Shown here: positions 19,268 to 27,999 of the stretch, piece after piece
How positions within the stretch are numbered: position 1 is the first letter of the stretch
Layout of the letters: each line of letters begins with the position of its first letter
NCBI GenBank assembly: GCA_031286585.1
Contig: JAITUC010000024.1
Coordinates: 186,001 to 250,000 of the forward strand
Direction: 5' to 3'
Length of the DNA: 64,000 bases
DNA from: Delftia acidovorans
GTDB lineage: Bacteria > Pseudomonadota > Gammaproteobacteria > Burkholderiales > Burkholderiaceae_C
The notes under the pieces: model-generated
Told to the model about the DNA's origin: nothing
Seen by the model: only the letters and a program-made list of their open reading frames with translations
Databases searched by the model: none
Program-made: the position numbers and the translations under genes

Positions 19268-19281
19268 TACAATGCCGGATG
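19268..19281 (+). promoter_or_regulatory. TACAAT -10 element next to the LysR start codon
   Basis: TACAAT (19268-19273) is 5 nt before the ATG at 19279 and 11 nt before the in-frame ATG at 19285. Transcription would start at about 19280, so the message is leaderless or starts translation at the second ATG with a leader of only a few nucleotides. No ribosome site is present. Confidence 0.4.
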
Positions 19282-20193
19282 GCCATGCATTTCGATCTTG
19301 TGGATCTGCGCCTGATGGTGCACATCGCCGACGCCAACAGCATGACGCGTGGCGCGGAACTTTCCTTCATTTCCCTGCCGGCGGCCAGCACCCGCATCAA
19401 GAACCTGGAGGAGAGCATCGGCACCAAGCTGCTGTACCGCACCAGCCAGGGCGTGACGCTGACGCCGCCGGGGCAGGCCTTCGTCACCCATGCGCGCATG
19501 GTGCTGGGCCAGATCGAGCACCTGCGCGGCGATATGCAGGAGTACGTGCGCGGCATCAAGGGCCATGTGCGGGTGTTCGCCAACACCACCTCGCTGGGCG
19601 AGTTCCTGCCGCCCGTGCTGCGCCACTACCTGCGCCGCAATCCCGACGTGAACATCGACCTGCGCGAGCGCCTGTCGCACGACATCGTGCGTGCCGTGAC
19701 CGAGGGGCAGACCGACATCGGCATCGTCGCCGGCCTGGTGCGCACCGAGAACCTGGAGACCCTGCCCTACCGCCGCGACCGCCTGGTGCTGGTCGTGCCG
19801 CGCGGCCATGCGCTCGATGGCGAGATGCAGATGGCCTTTGCCGACACGCTGGACCTGGACCATGTGGGCCTGCACGAATCCAGCGCCATCCACGCCTTCC
19901 TGCGCCAGGCCAGCGACCAGCTGCACCGGCCCATCAAGCAGCGCATCCAGGTGGGCAACTTCGAGACGGCCTGCCGCATGATCGAGTCCGGCGTGGGCGT
20001 GGGCGTGCTGCCCGAGTCGGCCGCCAGCCGCCATGCGCATTCCATGGACATCGCCATCGTGCCGCTGTCCGATGCCTGGTCGGTGCGCGAGATGCAGATC
20101 TGCGTGCGCAGCCTGGAGGCCCTGCCGTCCTTTGCCCAGGAGCTGGTGGAACTGCTGGTGGCCGACGCACAGGGCCGGCTCACGCTGGAGTAG
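19279..20193 (+). CDS. LysR-family transcriptional regulator
   Basis: This 304-residue regulator has an N-terminal winged helix-turn-helix (residues 5-65, with FISLPAASTRIKNLEESIGT as the recognition part) and a periplasmic-binding-protein-like effector domain (residues 93-295). The helix lacks the common SQPALS sequence but otherwise fits the family. It is divergent from a class III CoA-transferase gene and most likely controls it. The effector is unknown, probably the acid or its CoA ester. An in-frame ATG at 19285 is an alternative start. Confidence 0.92.
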   Translation: MAMHFDLVDLRLMVHIADANSMTRGAELSFISLPAASTRIKNLEESIGTKLLYRTSQGVTLTPPGQAFVTHARMVLGQIEHLRGDMQEYVRGIKGHVRVFANTTSLGEFLPPVLRHYLRRNPDVNIDLRERLSHDIVRAVTEGQTDIGIVAGLVRTENLETLPYRRDRLVLVVPRGHALDGEMQMAFADTLDLDHVGLHESSAIHAFLRQASDQLHRPIKQRIQVGNFETACRMIESGVGVGVLPESAASRHAHSMDIAIVPLSDAWSVREMQICVRSLEALPSFAQELVELLVADAQGRLTLE

Positions 20194-20229
20194 CTGCCGG
20201 CCAACAGCGGCTCACCGACCGCCGCCCGT

Positions 20230-20676
20230 TCAGTCGGCCTGGGCCGTGCCCTGGTCCAGCGTGGTCGGCGCCAGCCAGTATTTGAAGGTGCCGGTGGCCG
20301 TGGCCACCAGCTTGCCGTCCTCGTCCAGCAACTGCGCCGCGCAGCTGCACAGGCTGCGGCTGGCGTGCACCACCCAGCCTTCGGCCAGCAGCGCGCCCTT
20401 GCCCGGGCGGTGGAAGCGGCTGCTCATCTCCACCGTCACGGCGGTCTGCGACGGCGCGCCGGGCAGCTCGCCCGCGGCGCGCGACATCACGGAGTCCAGC
20501 AGGGTCATGAGCACGCCGCCGTGCGCGGCGGGCAGCTGGTTGAGCAGTTCCTCGCGCATGTGCGGCAGGCGCACATGTACCTTGCCGGGCGGCGCCTGCA
20601 CCTGCGAGGCGCCGATCAGCCGCATGAAGGCATTGCGGTCGGGAGGCGGTGCGCTCAAGTGGCTCATTTGGCTCAT
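20230..20676 (-). CDS. PaaI-type hotdog thioesterase
   Basis: The 148-residue protein has a single hotdog fold. The AAHGGVLMTLLDSVMSRAAG segment is the conserved active-site helix of PaaI/YdiI acyl-CoA thioesterases, with the acidic catalytic residue in LLDSV. Its ATG overlaps the stop of the acyl-CoA dehydrogenase gene as ATGA, so it is the last member of a coupled four-gene operon. It probably releases CoA from a pathway intermediate or dead-end ester. The substrate is unknown. Confidence 0.85.
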   Translation of the reverse strand: MSQMSHLSAPPPDRNAFMRLIGASQVQAPPGKVHVRLPHMREELLNQLPAAHGGVLMTLLDSVMSRAAGELPGAPSQTAVTVEMSSRFHRPGKGALLAEGWVVHASRSLCSCAAQLLDEDGKLVATATGTFKYWLAPTTLDQGTAQAD

Positions 20677-21842
20677 GCGGCGCGCGCCTCGCGCACCATG
20701 TTGCGCGCGATGATGACCTGCTGGATCTGGGTTGTGCCTTCGTACAGGCGGAACAGCCGCACGTCGCGGTAGAAGCGCTCGATGCCGAACTCGGCCAGGT
20801 AGCCCGAGCCGCCCAGGATCTGCACGGCGCGGTCGGCTACGCGGCCCACCATCTCGGTGGCGAACATCTTGCAGCACGAGGCCTCGGTGGAGACGTTGCG
20901 GCCCTCGTCGCGGCGGCGCGCGGCGTCGATCACCATGCACTCGGCCGCATACAGCTCGGCCTGGCTGTCGGCCAGCATGGCCTGCACCAGCTGGAACTCG
21001 CAGATGGGCTGGCCGAACTGCTTGCGCTCCAGCGCATAGTTCAGCGCGTCGCGCAGGATGCGCCGGGCCACGCCCACGCTCACGGCCGCGATGTGGATGC
21101 GGCCCTTGTCCAGCACCTTCATGGCGGTCTTGAAGCCCTGGCCTTCCTTCAGGCCGATGAGGTTGGCCGCCGGCACGCGCACGTTGTCGAAGAACACGTC
21201 GCAGGTGTGCGCGCCCTTCTGGCCCATCTTTACGTCGTTCTTGCCGAAGCTGATGCCCGGCGACTTCGCATCCACGATGAAGGCCGAGACGCCGCCCGCG
21301 CCCTTGTTGGCCGGGTCGGTGCGCGCCATCAGCGTGAACATGCCCGCATGCGGCGCATTGGTGATGAAGCGCTTGTTGCCGTTGACCACGTAGTGGTCGC
21401 CATCCCCGTCACTGTGGCGTATGGCGGTGGTGCGCAGCGAGGCCGCGTCCGAGCCCGCCTCGGGCTCGGTCAGCGCGAACGAGGCCATGATCTCGCCCGT
21501 GGCCAGCTTGGGCAGCCAGGCGGCCTGCTGCTCGGGCGTGCCGTCGATGAGGATGCCCTGGGAGCCTATGCCCACGGTCGTGCCGATCACCGAGCGGAAG
21601 GCCGGCGCGGTCTGGCACAGCTCGAAGAGCACGCGCACCTCTTCCTCCATGGTCAGCTCCAGCCCGCCGAACTGCTCGGGGATGGTCATGCCGAACAGGC
21701 CCAGGTTGCGCATCTCCTGCACGATGGACTCGGGAATCTCGTCGGTCTCGGCCACTTCGTTCTCGGCCGGCACCAGGCGCTCGCGCACAAAGCGGCGCAC
21801 GCTGTCCAGCAGGGCTTCGAGGGTTTCTTGGTCGCGGATCAT
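20673..21842 (-). CDS. Acyl-CoA dehydrogenase (medium-chain type)
   Basis: This flavoenzyme forms trans-2-enoyl-CoA and passes electrons to ETF. The 389 residues cover the three ACAD domains. Visible signatures are FALTEPEAGSDAASLRTTA (FAD/substrate-binding), the C-terminal helix QILGGSGYLAEFGIERFYRD, and RLYEGTTQIQ with the catalytic glutamate in YEGT, as in medium- and short-chain enzymes. The ATG at 21842 begins MIRDQETLEALL, the normal family start. It lies between a thiolase-like gene and a thioesterase gene in one operon. Chain-length specificity is not evident. Confidence 0.93.
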   Translation of the reverse strand: MIRDQETLEALLDSVRRFVRERLVPAENEVAETDEIPESIVQEMRNLGLFGMTIPEQFGGLELTMEEEVRVLFELCQTAPAFRSVIGTTVGIGSQGILIDGTPEQQAAWLPKLATGEIMASFALTEPEAGSDAASLRTTAIRHSDGDGDHYVVNGNKRFITNAPHAGMFTLMARTDPANKGAGGVSAFIVDAKSPGISFGKNDVKMGQKGAHTCDVFFDNVRVPAANLIGLKEGQGFKTAMKVLDKGRIHIAAVSVGVARRILRDALNYALERKQFGQPICEFQLVQAMLADSQAELYAAECMVIDAARRRDEGRNVSTEASCCKMFATEMVGRVADRAVQILGGSGYLAEFGIERFYRDVRLFRLYEGTTQIQQVIIARNMVREARAA

Positions 21843-21867
21843 TGCGGTGTTCTTTCTCTCTACGGAA

Positions 21868-23079
21868 TCAAAGCGCCTCGGCCGTACCCAGCACAGCCGT
21901 GGACTGGCTGGACAGGGTTCCGCCGTTGCCATGGACCACGGCCGTGCGGTGGCGGCCCAGCTGGCGCTGGCCGGCTTCGCCGCGCAACTGGCGCACGGCC
22001 TCGATCAGCGCGAAGATGCCGTACATGCCCGGGTGCACGCAGGACAGGCCGCCGCCGTTGGTGTTGACGGCCAGCCGCCCGCCGGGGGCGATGCCGCCCC
22101 TGGACACGAAGGCGCCGCCCTCGCCCTTGGCGCAGAAGCCCAGGTCCTCCAGGAACAGCAGGGTGTTGATGGTGAAGGCGTCGTAGAGCTGGGCCATGTC
22201 CATGTCGGCAGCGGTGAGCCCCGCCATGGCAAAGGCCTGTGCGCCCGACTGCGCGGCGGCCGTGGTGGTGAGGTCGGGCATGCAGGAGATCTGGCGGTTC
22301 CAGATGGCCGTGGCATTGCCCAGCACGTAGACGGGGGGGCGGGGCAGGTCGCGGGCGCGGTCGCCGCGCACCAGCACCAGGGCGCCCGCGCCATCGGTGA
22401 CCAGGCAGCAGTCGCGCACGCTCAAGGGGCTGGCGATGGGGCGGGCCGAGAGCACATCCTCGATGGTCAGCGGGTCGCGCATGAAGGCTTCGGGGTTGAG
22501 CTGCGCCCAGGCGCGCGCGGCCACGGCCACCTCGGCCAGCTGCTCGCGCGTGGTGCCGAACTCGTGCATGTGGCGCGCGGCGGCCAGCGCATAGGCGGTC
22601 ACGGGCAGCACGGGCTCGTAGGGGAACTCATAGGGCTGCGGGTCCAGGAAGCGCCGCGCCGCCTGGCCTTCCTTGCGGCCGAAGGTGGCCGAGCGCTGGG
22701 CGCTGCCGTAGCACACCAGCACGGCCTTGCACTGGCCTGCCTCCAGCGCGCGGATGGCGGGCAGCAGATGGGCGATGAAGCTGCTGCCGCCGATCATCGT
22801 GCCGTCCACATAGGTGGGGTTGATGCCCAGGTGCTCGATCACGGGCATGGTCCACATGCTGGCGTTGACGCTGCAGGTGGCCAGGCCGTCGATGTCCTGC
22901 ATGGTCAGGCCCGCGTCGGCCACGGCCGCATGGGCGGCGCGCACCAGCAGGGTCATGTCGTCCATGCCGGGCGCCTCGCCACAGCCATAGGTGGCGGCGC
23001 CGGCAATGGCCACGCGGCCGCGCAGCGGGCGGTTCACGGCGGCGGCGTCCAGGGTGGATTGGGGGATTCGGGTACTCAT
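21868..23079 (-). CDS. SCP-x-type thiolase-like protein
   Basis: The 403-residue protein belongs to the thiolase-fold, SCP-x/lipid-transfer group found with DUF35 partners. A Cys lies near residue 69 in ATCSVNASMWTM, where thiolases have the nucleophile, but the context differs from classical thiolases; the conserved NTNGGGLSCVHPGMYG segment carries the active-site His. Such pairs act in beta-keto cleavage or aldol reactions of steroid side chains, or as scaffolds. The start overlaps the DUF35 stop (ATGA at 23076-23079). The exact reaction is open. Confidence 0.85.
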   Translation of the reverse strand: MSTRIPQSTLDAAAVNRPLRGRVAIAGAATYGCGEAPGMDDMTLLVRAAHAAVADAGLTMQDIDGLATCSVNASMWTMPVIEHLGINPTYVDGTMIGGSSFIAHLLPAIRALEAGQCKAVLVCYGSAQRSATFGRKEGQAARRFLDPQPYEFPYEPVLPVTAYALAAARHMHEFGTTREQLAEVAVAARAWAQLNPEAFMRDPLTIEDVLSARPIASPLSVRDCCLVTDGAGALVLVRGDRARDLPRPPVYVLGNATAIWNRQISCMPDLTTTAAAQSGAQAFAMAGLTAADMDMAQLYDAFTINTLLFLEDLGFCAKGEGGAFVSRGGIAPGGRLAVNTNGGGLSCVHPGMYGIFALIEAVRQLRGEAGQRQLGRHRTAVVHGNGGTLSSQSTAVLGTAEAL

Positions 23080-23480
23080 GCCGCACCTCCCTGCGATCCC
23101 TGTGCCGCCTGCCCAGGCGCAGGCTGGAACAGCACCAGGCCGCGTCCGTCCTTGCTGGCCACATGGGCGCTCACGCGCTGGCCTATGCGCACGTCGGCCG
23201 GCGCGATGCCTTCGACGCGGCCCATCATGCGCACGCCTTCGTCCAGGTCGATCAGTGCCACGTTGTAGTCGCCGCCGGCATCGCTCTTGCGCGCGACGGT
23301 GCTGGTGGAGTAGACCGTGCCCTGGCCGCTGGCGCGCACCCAGCGCAGCGGGCTGGCGCCGCAGTGCGGGCACAGCTCGCGCGGGGTGAAGACATGGCGC
23401 GTGCATTGCGGGCACTGCTGTATGCAGAAGCGGCCGGCATCGAGTTCGGCCTGGTAGTGGGTCTGTGCGCTCAGGTGCAT
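23076..23480 (-). CDS. DUF35 OB-fold protein with rubredoxin-like Zn ribbon
   Basis: The 134-residue protein has an N-terminal Zn ribbon (CPQC near residues 23-26 and CPHC near 37-40) followed by an OB fold, the DUF35 layout. Proteins of this kind bind SCP-x-type thiolases and are often required for their activity or acyl-CoA binding. Translational coupling to the thiolase gene supports that role. The first ATG with a good N-terminus (MHLSAQTHYQ) is at 23480; the frame remains open further upstream without family similarity. It is the first gene of the operon. Confidence 0.85.
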   Translation of the reverse strand: MHLSAQTHYQAELDAGRFCIQQCPQCTRHVFTPRELCPHCGASPLRWVRASGQGTVYSTSTVARKSDAGGDYNVALIDLDEGVRMMGRVEGIAPADVRIGQRVSAHVASKDGRGLVLFQPAPGQAAQGSQGGAA

Positions 23481-23844
23481 GGGCGGTGTTTCCGTTCTCG
23501 GTGTTCTTGGCGCTGCGCCCGGCACGCGGGCGCAGCGGCTGTCCGCCAGCATGCCCGCATCGCGGGGCCGCTTCAATTCGCCAATCTGGAAGGGTGGCTT
23601 CACCAGCGCCGGCGCCCGGCTGTCAACCCAGGGTTGCTGCCTAGGCGGGCCGGCGGGCACGGCTGCTATGGTGTTTATGCATTCCCGGTCCTTTCTTCAT
23701 ACCCGCCCTGCGCCCCCTGCCGGCGCACCGAGGGCGCGCCGCTGCTTTGGCACGGCGCGGCGCCACAGGAAGGCCGGCAATGGCGTGCCGCACCCCGGCC
23801 CGTTCTCCGCTGTCGATCCCCACCCACCCAGGAGGTTTTTGCAC
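23481..23844. other. Divergent intergenic region before fmdA
   Basis: This 364-bp stretch separates the DUF35 operon from the formamidase gene. A TATGGT hexamer at 23667-23672 is a weak -10 candidate for fmdA. The fmdA ribosome site is AGGAGG near 23830. No palindrome or gene is convincing. Confidence 0.4.
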
Positions 23845-25077
23845 ATGACGGATACGCTGATCAAGGTGGACCTGAACCGCCCGCCCACCGATAACGAAAG
23901 AGTCCACAACCGCTGGCACCCGGACATTCCCATGGCCTGCTGGGTCCAGCCCGGCGACGACTTCATCCTGGAGACCTACGACTGGACCGGCGGCTTCATC
24001 AAGAACAACGACAGCGCCGACGATGTGCGCGACATCGACCTGACCACGGTGCACTACCTGTCCGGGCCCGTGGGCGTGAAGGGCGCGCAGCCCGGCGACC
24101 TGCTGGTGGTGGACCTGCTGGACATCGGCGCCAAGCCCGACAGCCTCTGGGGCTTCAACGGCTTTTTCTCCAAAAACAATGGCGGCGGCTTCCTGACCGA
24201 CCATTTCCCCTCGGCCCAGAAATCGATCTGGGACTTCAAGGGCATGTTCACCAGCTCGCGCCACATCCCGGGCGTGAACTTCCCCGGCCTCATCCATCCC
24301 GGCCTCATCGGCTGCCTGCCCGATCGGCCCATGCTGGAGATGTGGAACGAGCGCGAGCGCGCCCTGATCGCCACCGACCCCGAACGTGTCCCCGGCCTGG
24401 CCAACCCGCCGTCGGCCGGCACGGCCCACATGGGCCAGATGCGCGGCGAGGCCCGCGACAAGGCCGCCGCCGAAGGCGCGCGCACCGTGCCGCCGCGCGA
24501 GCACGGCGGCAACTGCGACATCAAGGACCTCTCGCGTGGCGCCAAGGTGTTCTTCCCCGTCTACGTGGACGGCGCCGGCCTGAGCGTGGGCGACCTGCAC
24601 TTCAGCCAGGGCGATGGCGAGATCACCTTCTGCGGCGCCATCGAGATGGCCGGCTGGGTGCATATGAAGGTCGGCCTCATCAAGGGCGGCATGGCCAAGT
24701 ACGGCATCAGGAACCCCATCTTCAAGCCCAGCCCCATCACGCCGCGCTATGACGACTACCTGATCTTCGAGGGCATCTCGGTGGACGAGAGCGGCAGGCA
24801 GCACTACCTGGATGTCAACGTGGCCTACCGCCAGGCCTGCCTGAATGCCATCGAGTACCTGAAGAAGTTCGGCTACAGCGGCGCCCAGGCCTACTCGCTG
24901 CTGGGCACGGCGCCCGTGCAGGGCCATATCAGCGGCGTGGTGGACGTGCCCAACTCCTGCGCCACGCTGTGGCTGCCCACGGGCATCTTCGACTTCGACA
25001 TCAACCCCAACGCGGCGGGGCCGGTCGTCCAGTTCGACGGCAGCATCGACATGCCCCTGTCCCCCGACCTGCGCTGA
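23845..25077 (+). CDS. fmdA: Formamidase
   Basis: Formamidase hydrolyses formamide to formate and ammonia. The 410-residue length matches the FmdA/AmdA family. Recognisable segments are HNRWHPDIPMACWVQPGDDF, TVHYLSGPVGVKGAQPGDLL, IHPGLIGCLPD, REHGGNCDIKDLSRGAKVFF and LLGTAPVQGHISGVVDVPN. The strong AGGAGG site 9 nt upstream fixes the start at 23845. The next gene encodes FmdB, as in the Methylophilus fmd locus, where short-chain amides are used as nitrogen source. The enzyme is cytoplasmic; no signal peptide is seen. Confidence 0.95.
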   Translation: MTDTLIKVDLNRPPTDNERVHNRWHPDIPMACWVQPGDDFILETYDWTGGFIKNNDSADDVRDIDLTTVHYLSGPVGVKGAQPGDLLVVDLLDIGAKPDSLWGFNGFFSKNNGGGFLTDHFPSAQKSIWDFKGMFTSSRHIPGVNFPGLIHPGLIGCLPDRPMLEMWNERERALIATDPERVPGLANPPSAGTAHMGQMRGEARDKAAAEGARTVPPREHGGNCDIKDLSRGAKVFFPVYVDGAGLSVGDLHFSQGDGEITFCGAIEMAGWVHMKVGLIKGGMAKYGIRNPIFKPSPITPRYDDYLIFEGISVDESGRQHYLDVNVAYRQACLNAIEYLKKFGYSGAQAYSLLGTAPVQGHISGVVDVPNSCATLWLPTGIFDFDINPNAAGPVVQFDGSIDMPLSPDLR

Positions 25078-25094
25078 CGCCAAGGAGTCCGCCC

Positions 25095-25448
25095 ATGCCC
25101 ACCTACGACTATGACTGCGTGCAATGCGGCGGCTTCGAGGCCCTGCGGCCGCTGCGCCTGCGCGACGAGCCCGCGGCCTGCCCCGGCTGCGGCACGGCGT
25201 CCGCACGCGTGCTGGCCGCTGCGCCCCGGCTGGCGCTGATGGCCGACGGCACGCGCCGCGCCATGGACACCAACGAGCGCGCACGCCACGAGCCCGCCAG
25301 CTCGCGCGACCATGACTATGGCCATGCGCGGCTCAAGCACCCGGCAGGCTGCGGCTGCTGCGGGTCGGGGCGGCGCAGCGCCACGGTGACGGCGCCCAAC
25401 GGCGCAAAGTCCGCGCCGTCGCGGCGGCCCTGGATGATCAGCCACTAG
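25095..25448 (+). CDS. fmdB: FmdB-family zinc ribbon protein
   Basis: The 117-residue protein begins MPTYDYDCVQCG, the hallmark of the FmdB/CxxC family, with ligands CVQC (residues 8-11) and CPGC (29-32). A further CGCCG cluster near residue 87 is unusual. FmdB was proposed as a regulator of the formamidase operon in Methylophilus. It starts 17 nt after fmdA and is surely co-transcribed. Its molecular function remains uncertain. Confidence 0.85.
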   Translation: MPTYDYDCVQCGGFEALRPLRLRDEPAACPGCGTASARVLAAAPRLALMADGTRRAMDTNERARHEPASSRDHDYGHARLKHPAGCGCCGSGRRSATVTAPNGAKSAPSRRPWMISH

Positions 25449-25497
25449 GCTGCACGGGAGTCGACCGCTTCCCAGGGTTTCCACCGCTTGGGAGCCC

Positions 25498-25514
25498 TGG
25501 AAGCGCGCCTTCCA
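25498..25514. promoter_or_regulatory. TGGAAG-N5-CTTCCA dyad (IclR-like site)
   Basis: A perfect 6-bp inverted repeat with 5-bp centre lies 82 bp upstream of the Bug gene at 25596. It resembles the TGGAA...TTCCA core of IclR-family operators. A second imperfect dyad, GCTTCCCAGGG / CCCTGGAAGC, surrounds and overlaps it (25468-25503). No regulator gene is adjacent. Confidence 0.4.
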
Positions 25515-25595
25515 CATTGGCGAAACACGGGGCAGGGCAGCTTGCAGAGAATGGGCCCGCGCGGCAAGCCGCCGCCCGTTGCCCGGAGTTTCGCC

Positions 25596-26612
25596 ATGCC
25601 CCCGTCTTCCCTGCCGTCTTCCTCCTTTTCCGCGCGCCGCCGCCGCCTGCTGTCCGCCGGTGGCGCGCTGGCTGCCGGCAGCCTCTTGCCCGCAGTCCGG
25701 CCGGCGTTTGCGGCCGATGCCTGGCCCACGCGGCCCGTGCGATTCATCGTGCCCTTTCCGCCCGGCGGCCCCGTGGACACCACGGCGCGCGCCTTCACCC
25801 AGAAGCTGGGCGAGATCTGGCAGCAGCCCAACCTGGTGGACAACCGCGCGGGCGCAGGCGGCATGGTGGGTGCGGCGCTGGCAGCGAAGGAGGCTGCCGA
25901 CGGCTACACGCTGTTCGTGGGCTCCATCCACCATGCGGTGAACCCGGCGCTGCAGCCGAAGATGACCTACGACATAGAGCGAGACTTCGCTCCCGTGAGC
26001 TTTGCCGCCATGTTCCCCGTCTTCCTGGTGGCCCATCCCTCGGTGCCCGCCAGCAATGTGCGCGAGCTGATCGCGCTGGCCAAGTCCGGCAACGGCCTGA
26101 GCTTCGGCTCCTCGGGCAATGGCGGCGGCACGCACCTGGCCGGCGAGCTGTTCAACATGCATGCGGGCATCAAGCTGCAGCACATTCCCTACAAGGGCAG
26201 CGCGCCGGCCATGAACGACCTGCTGGGAGGCCAGGTGCAGCTGATGTTTGCCGATGCGCCCAGCGCGCTGCAGCACATCAAGTCCGGCCGCATCAAGGTG
26301 CTGGGCGTGGCCAGCCGCCAGCGCTCGGCCATGCTGCCCGAAGTGCCCACCATTGCCGAGTCGGGCCTGCCCGAGTACGAGGCCTATTCCTGGGCCGCGC
26401 TGTTTGCGCCGGCCCGCACGCCGCCCGCCGTGCTGGCGCGCATCAATGCCGACTTCAACACCGCGCTGCGCGATGCCGCCGTGCGCCAGCGTTTGCTGAC
26501 GGCGGGCGCCGAGGCCGACCCCGGCACCCAGCAGCAGATGCGCGATCGCCTGCGCAGCGAGCTGCGCAAATGGGCCCAGGTGGTCAAGGTGGCCGGCATC
26601 CAGGCGGACTGA
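25596..26612 (+). CDS. Bug/TctC-family periplasmic receptor
   Basis: This is a tripartite tricarboxylate transporter-type solute receptor of the Bug family, which captures organic acids in the periplasm. The 338-residue precursor has a twin-arginine-like signal (SARRRRLLSAGG, cleavage near AFAA at about residue 40). Family motifs follow: WPTRPVRFIVPFPPGGPVDT, VVDNRAGAGG-like NLVDNRAGAGG, KLQHIPYKGSAPAMNDLLGG and the LPEVPTIAESG segment. It follows fmdAB by 147 nt with a possible operator between. No TctA or TctB gene is present. An amide-derived acid is a possible ligand, but that is only a guess from position. Confidence 0.9.
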   Translation: MPPSSLPSSSFSARRRRLLSAGGALAAGSLLPAVRPAFAADAWPTRPVRFIVPFPPGGPVDTTARAFTQKLGEIWQQPNLVDNRAGAGGMVGAALAAKEAADGYTLFVGSIHHAVNPALQPKMTYDIERDFAPVSFAAMFPVFLVAHPSVPASNVRELIALAKSGNGLSFGSSGNGGGTHLAGELFNMHAGIKLQHIPYKGSAPAMNDLLGGQVQLMFADAPSALQHIKSGRIKVLGVASRQRSAMLPEVPTIAESGLPEYEAYSWAALFAPARTPPAVLARINADFNTALRDAAVRQRLLTAGAEADPGTQQQMRDRLRSELRKWAQVVKVAGIQAD

Positions 26613-26669
26613 GCGCGCGGCGGGCCGGAGTCGGGGCAAACCCGGCTTCGCAGCGCTGCAACCCCGTCT

Positions 26670-26711
26670 TTCGCAATCGCGCATAGGCGGGCCGGCCCGG
26701 CCTGCTTAGGC
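26670..26711 (+). promoter_or_regulatory. GCTTAGGC-type motif upstream of the SBP-ADH operon
   Basis: TTCGCAATCGC followed by GCATAGGCGGG (26670-26691), and a GCTTAGGC octamer (26704-26711), lie 47-88 bp before the binding-protein gene. Closely similar sequences occur at 58964-58988 and, on the other strand, at 34898-34926, each near a receptor gene. I propose a shared regulatory element; the reader is unknown. Confidence 0.35.
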
Positions 26712-26757
26712 TTGCCTGCGGTATCCAGAAAAACAACCCCGAGACAAGGAGACGGAT

Positions 26758-27999
26758 ATGCGGAAAGGCTTGATGCGAGGCGGCCTGGACAAGGCGCGCG
26801 CTGCCGGCTGCGCGCTGGGCGCCGGCCTGCTGTGGACGGCGGCTGCGCAGGCGCAGCAGATATCGGACGATGTGGTGCGCATCGGCGTGCTCAGCGACAT
26901 GTCGGGCCTGTACGCGGACACGGCGGGGCGCGGCTCCGTCGAGGCCGCGAAGATGGCCGTGGCCGACTTCGGCGGCCAGGTGCTGGGCAGGAAGATCGAG
27001 GTGGTCTGGGCCGACCACCAGAACAAGGCCGACGTGGGCGCCACCCATGCGCGCACCTGGTTCGACCGCGACGGCGTGGACCTGATCGTGGACATCAACA
27101 ACACGGCCGTCGCCATCGCCGTCAACAACCTGGCGCGCGAGCGCGGCAAGATGGTGATCAACACCGGCGGCGCCTCGGACATCCTCACCAACGAGCACTG
27201 CGCGCCCACGGCCATCCACTACACCTACGACAGCTACGCGCTGGCCAATGGCGCGGTGCGCGGCGTCCTGGCCCAGGGCAAGAAGGACTGGTTCATCCTG
27301 GGCGTGGACTATGCCTTCGGCAAGGCCATGACGGCCAATGTGACCGACTTCCTCAAGGAAGGCGGCGGCAAGCTGGTGGGCACCACCTTCCATCCGCTCA
27401 ATGCCAGTGATTTCTCGTCCTTCCTGCTGCAGGCCCAGGCATCCAAGGCCTCGGTGATCAACCTGGCCAATGCCACCAGCGACACGGTCAACGCCATCAA
27501 GGCCGCGCACGAGTTCGGCATCGCACCCAGGCAGACCCTGGTGCCCAGCCTGCTGTTCATCAACGACGTGCATGCGCTGGGCCTGCGCTACGGCCAGGGC
27601 ATGGTGCTGACCACGGGCTTCTACTGGGACCGCACCGAGGCCACGCGCGCCTGGTCGCGGCGCTTCTTCGAGAAGATGAAGAAGATGCCCTCCATGATCC
27701 ATGCGGGCGCCTACTCGGCCGTCACCCACTACCTCAAGGCCGTGCAGGCCACCAAGGGCGACGACGGCAACGCGGTGGCGCGCCAGCTCAAGCAGATGCC
27801 CATCGAGGACTTCTTCGCCCAGAACGGCAAGGTGCGCGAGGACGGCCGCATGGTGCACGACATGTACCTGGTGCAGATCAAGAAGCCCGAGGAATCCAAA
27901 TATCCCTGGGACTACTACAAGGTGCTTTCCACCATTCCCGGCGACGAGGCCTTCCGCCCCCTGTCCAAGAGCAGCTGCAAGCTGGTGAAAACATCATGA
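26758..27999 (+). CDS. ABC-type branched-chain amino acid/organic substrate-binding protein
   Basis: The 413-residue protein is a type I periplasmic binding protein of the LivJ/UrtA class (Peripla_BP_6), with an N-terminal signal peptide ending near AAQAQQ (about residue 35). It shows the usual VRIGVLSDMSGLYADTAGRG opening and a WADHQNKADVG segment. An AAGGAGA ribosome site supports the ATG at 26758. Such proteins serve ABC uptake of amino acids, amides or aromatic acids. No permease or ATPase genes are nearby, so the system is incomplete here. Its stop overlaps the start of an alcohol dehydrogenase (ATGA), suggesting that the substrate or product is an alcohol or aldehyde. Confidence 0.9.
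   Translation: MRKGLMRGGLDKARAAGCALGAGLLWTAAAQAQQISDDVVRIGVLSDMSGLYADTAGRGSVEAAKMAVADFGGQVLGRKIEVVWADHQNKADVGATHARTWFDRDGVDLIVDINNTAVAIAVNNLARERGKMVINTGGASDILTNEHCAPTAIHYTYDSYALANGAVRGVLAQGKKDWFILGVDYAFGKAMTANVTDFLKEGGGKLVGTTFHPLNASDFSSFLLQAQASKASVINLANATSDTVNAIKAAHEFGIAPRQTLVPSLLFINDVHALGLRYGQGMVLTTGFYWDRTEATRAWSRRFFEKMKKMPSMIHAGAYSAVTHYLKAVQATKGDDGNAVARQLKQMPIEDFFAQNGKVREDGRMVHDMYLVQIKKPEESKYPWDYYKVLSTIPGDEAFRPLSKSSCKLVKTS

Noticed and set aside
23655..23672. Possible sigma-54 promoter (GGGCACGGCTGC) before fmdA
   Set aside because: The spacing between the GG and GC elements is 7-8 or 11 bp, not the required 10.
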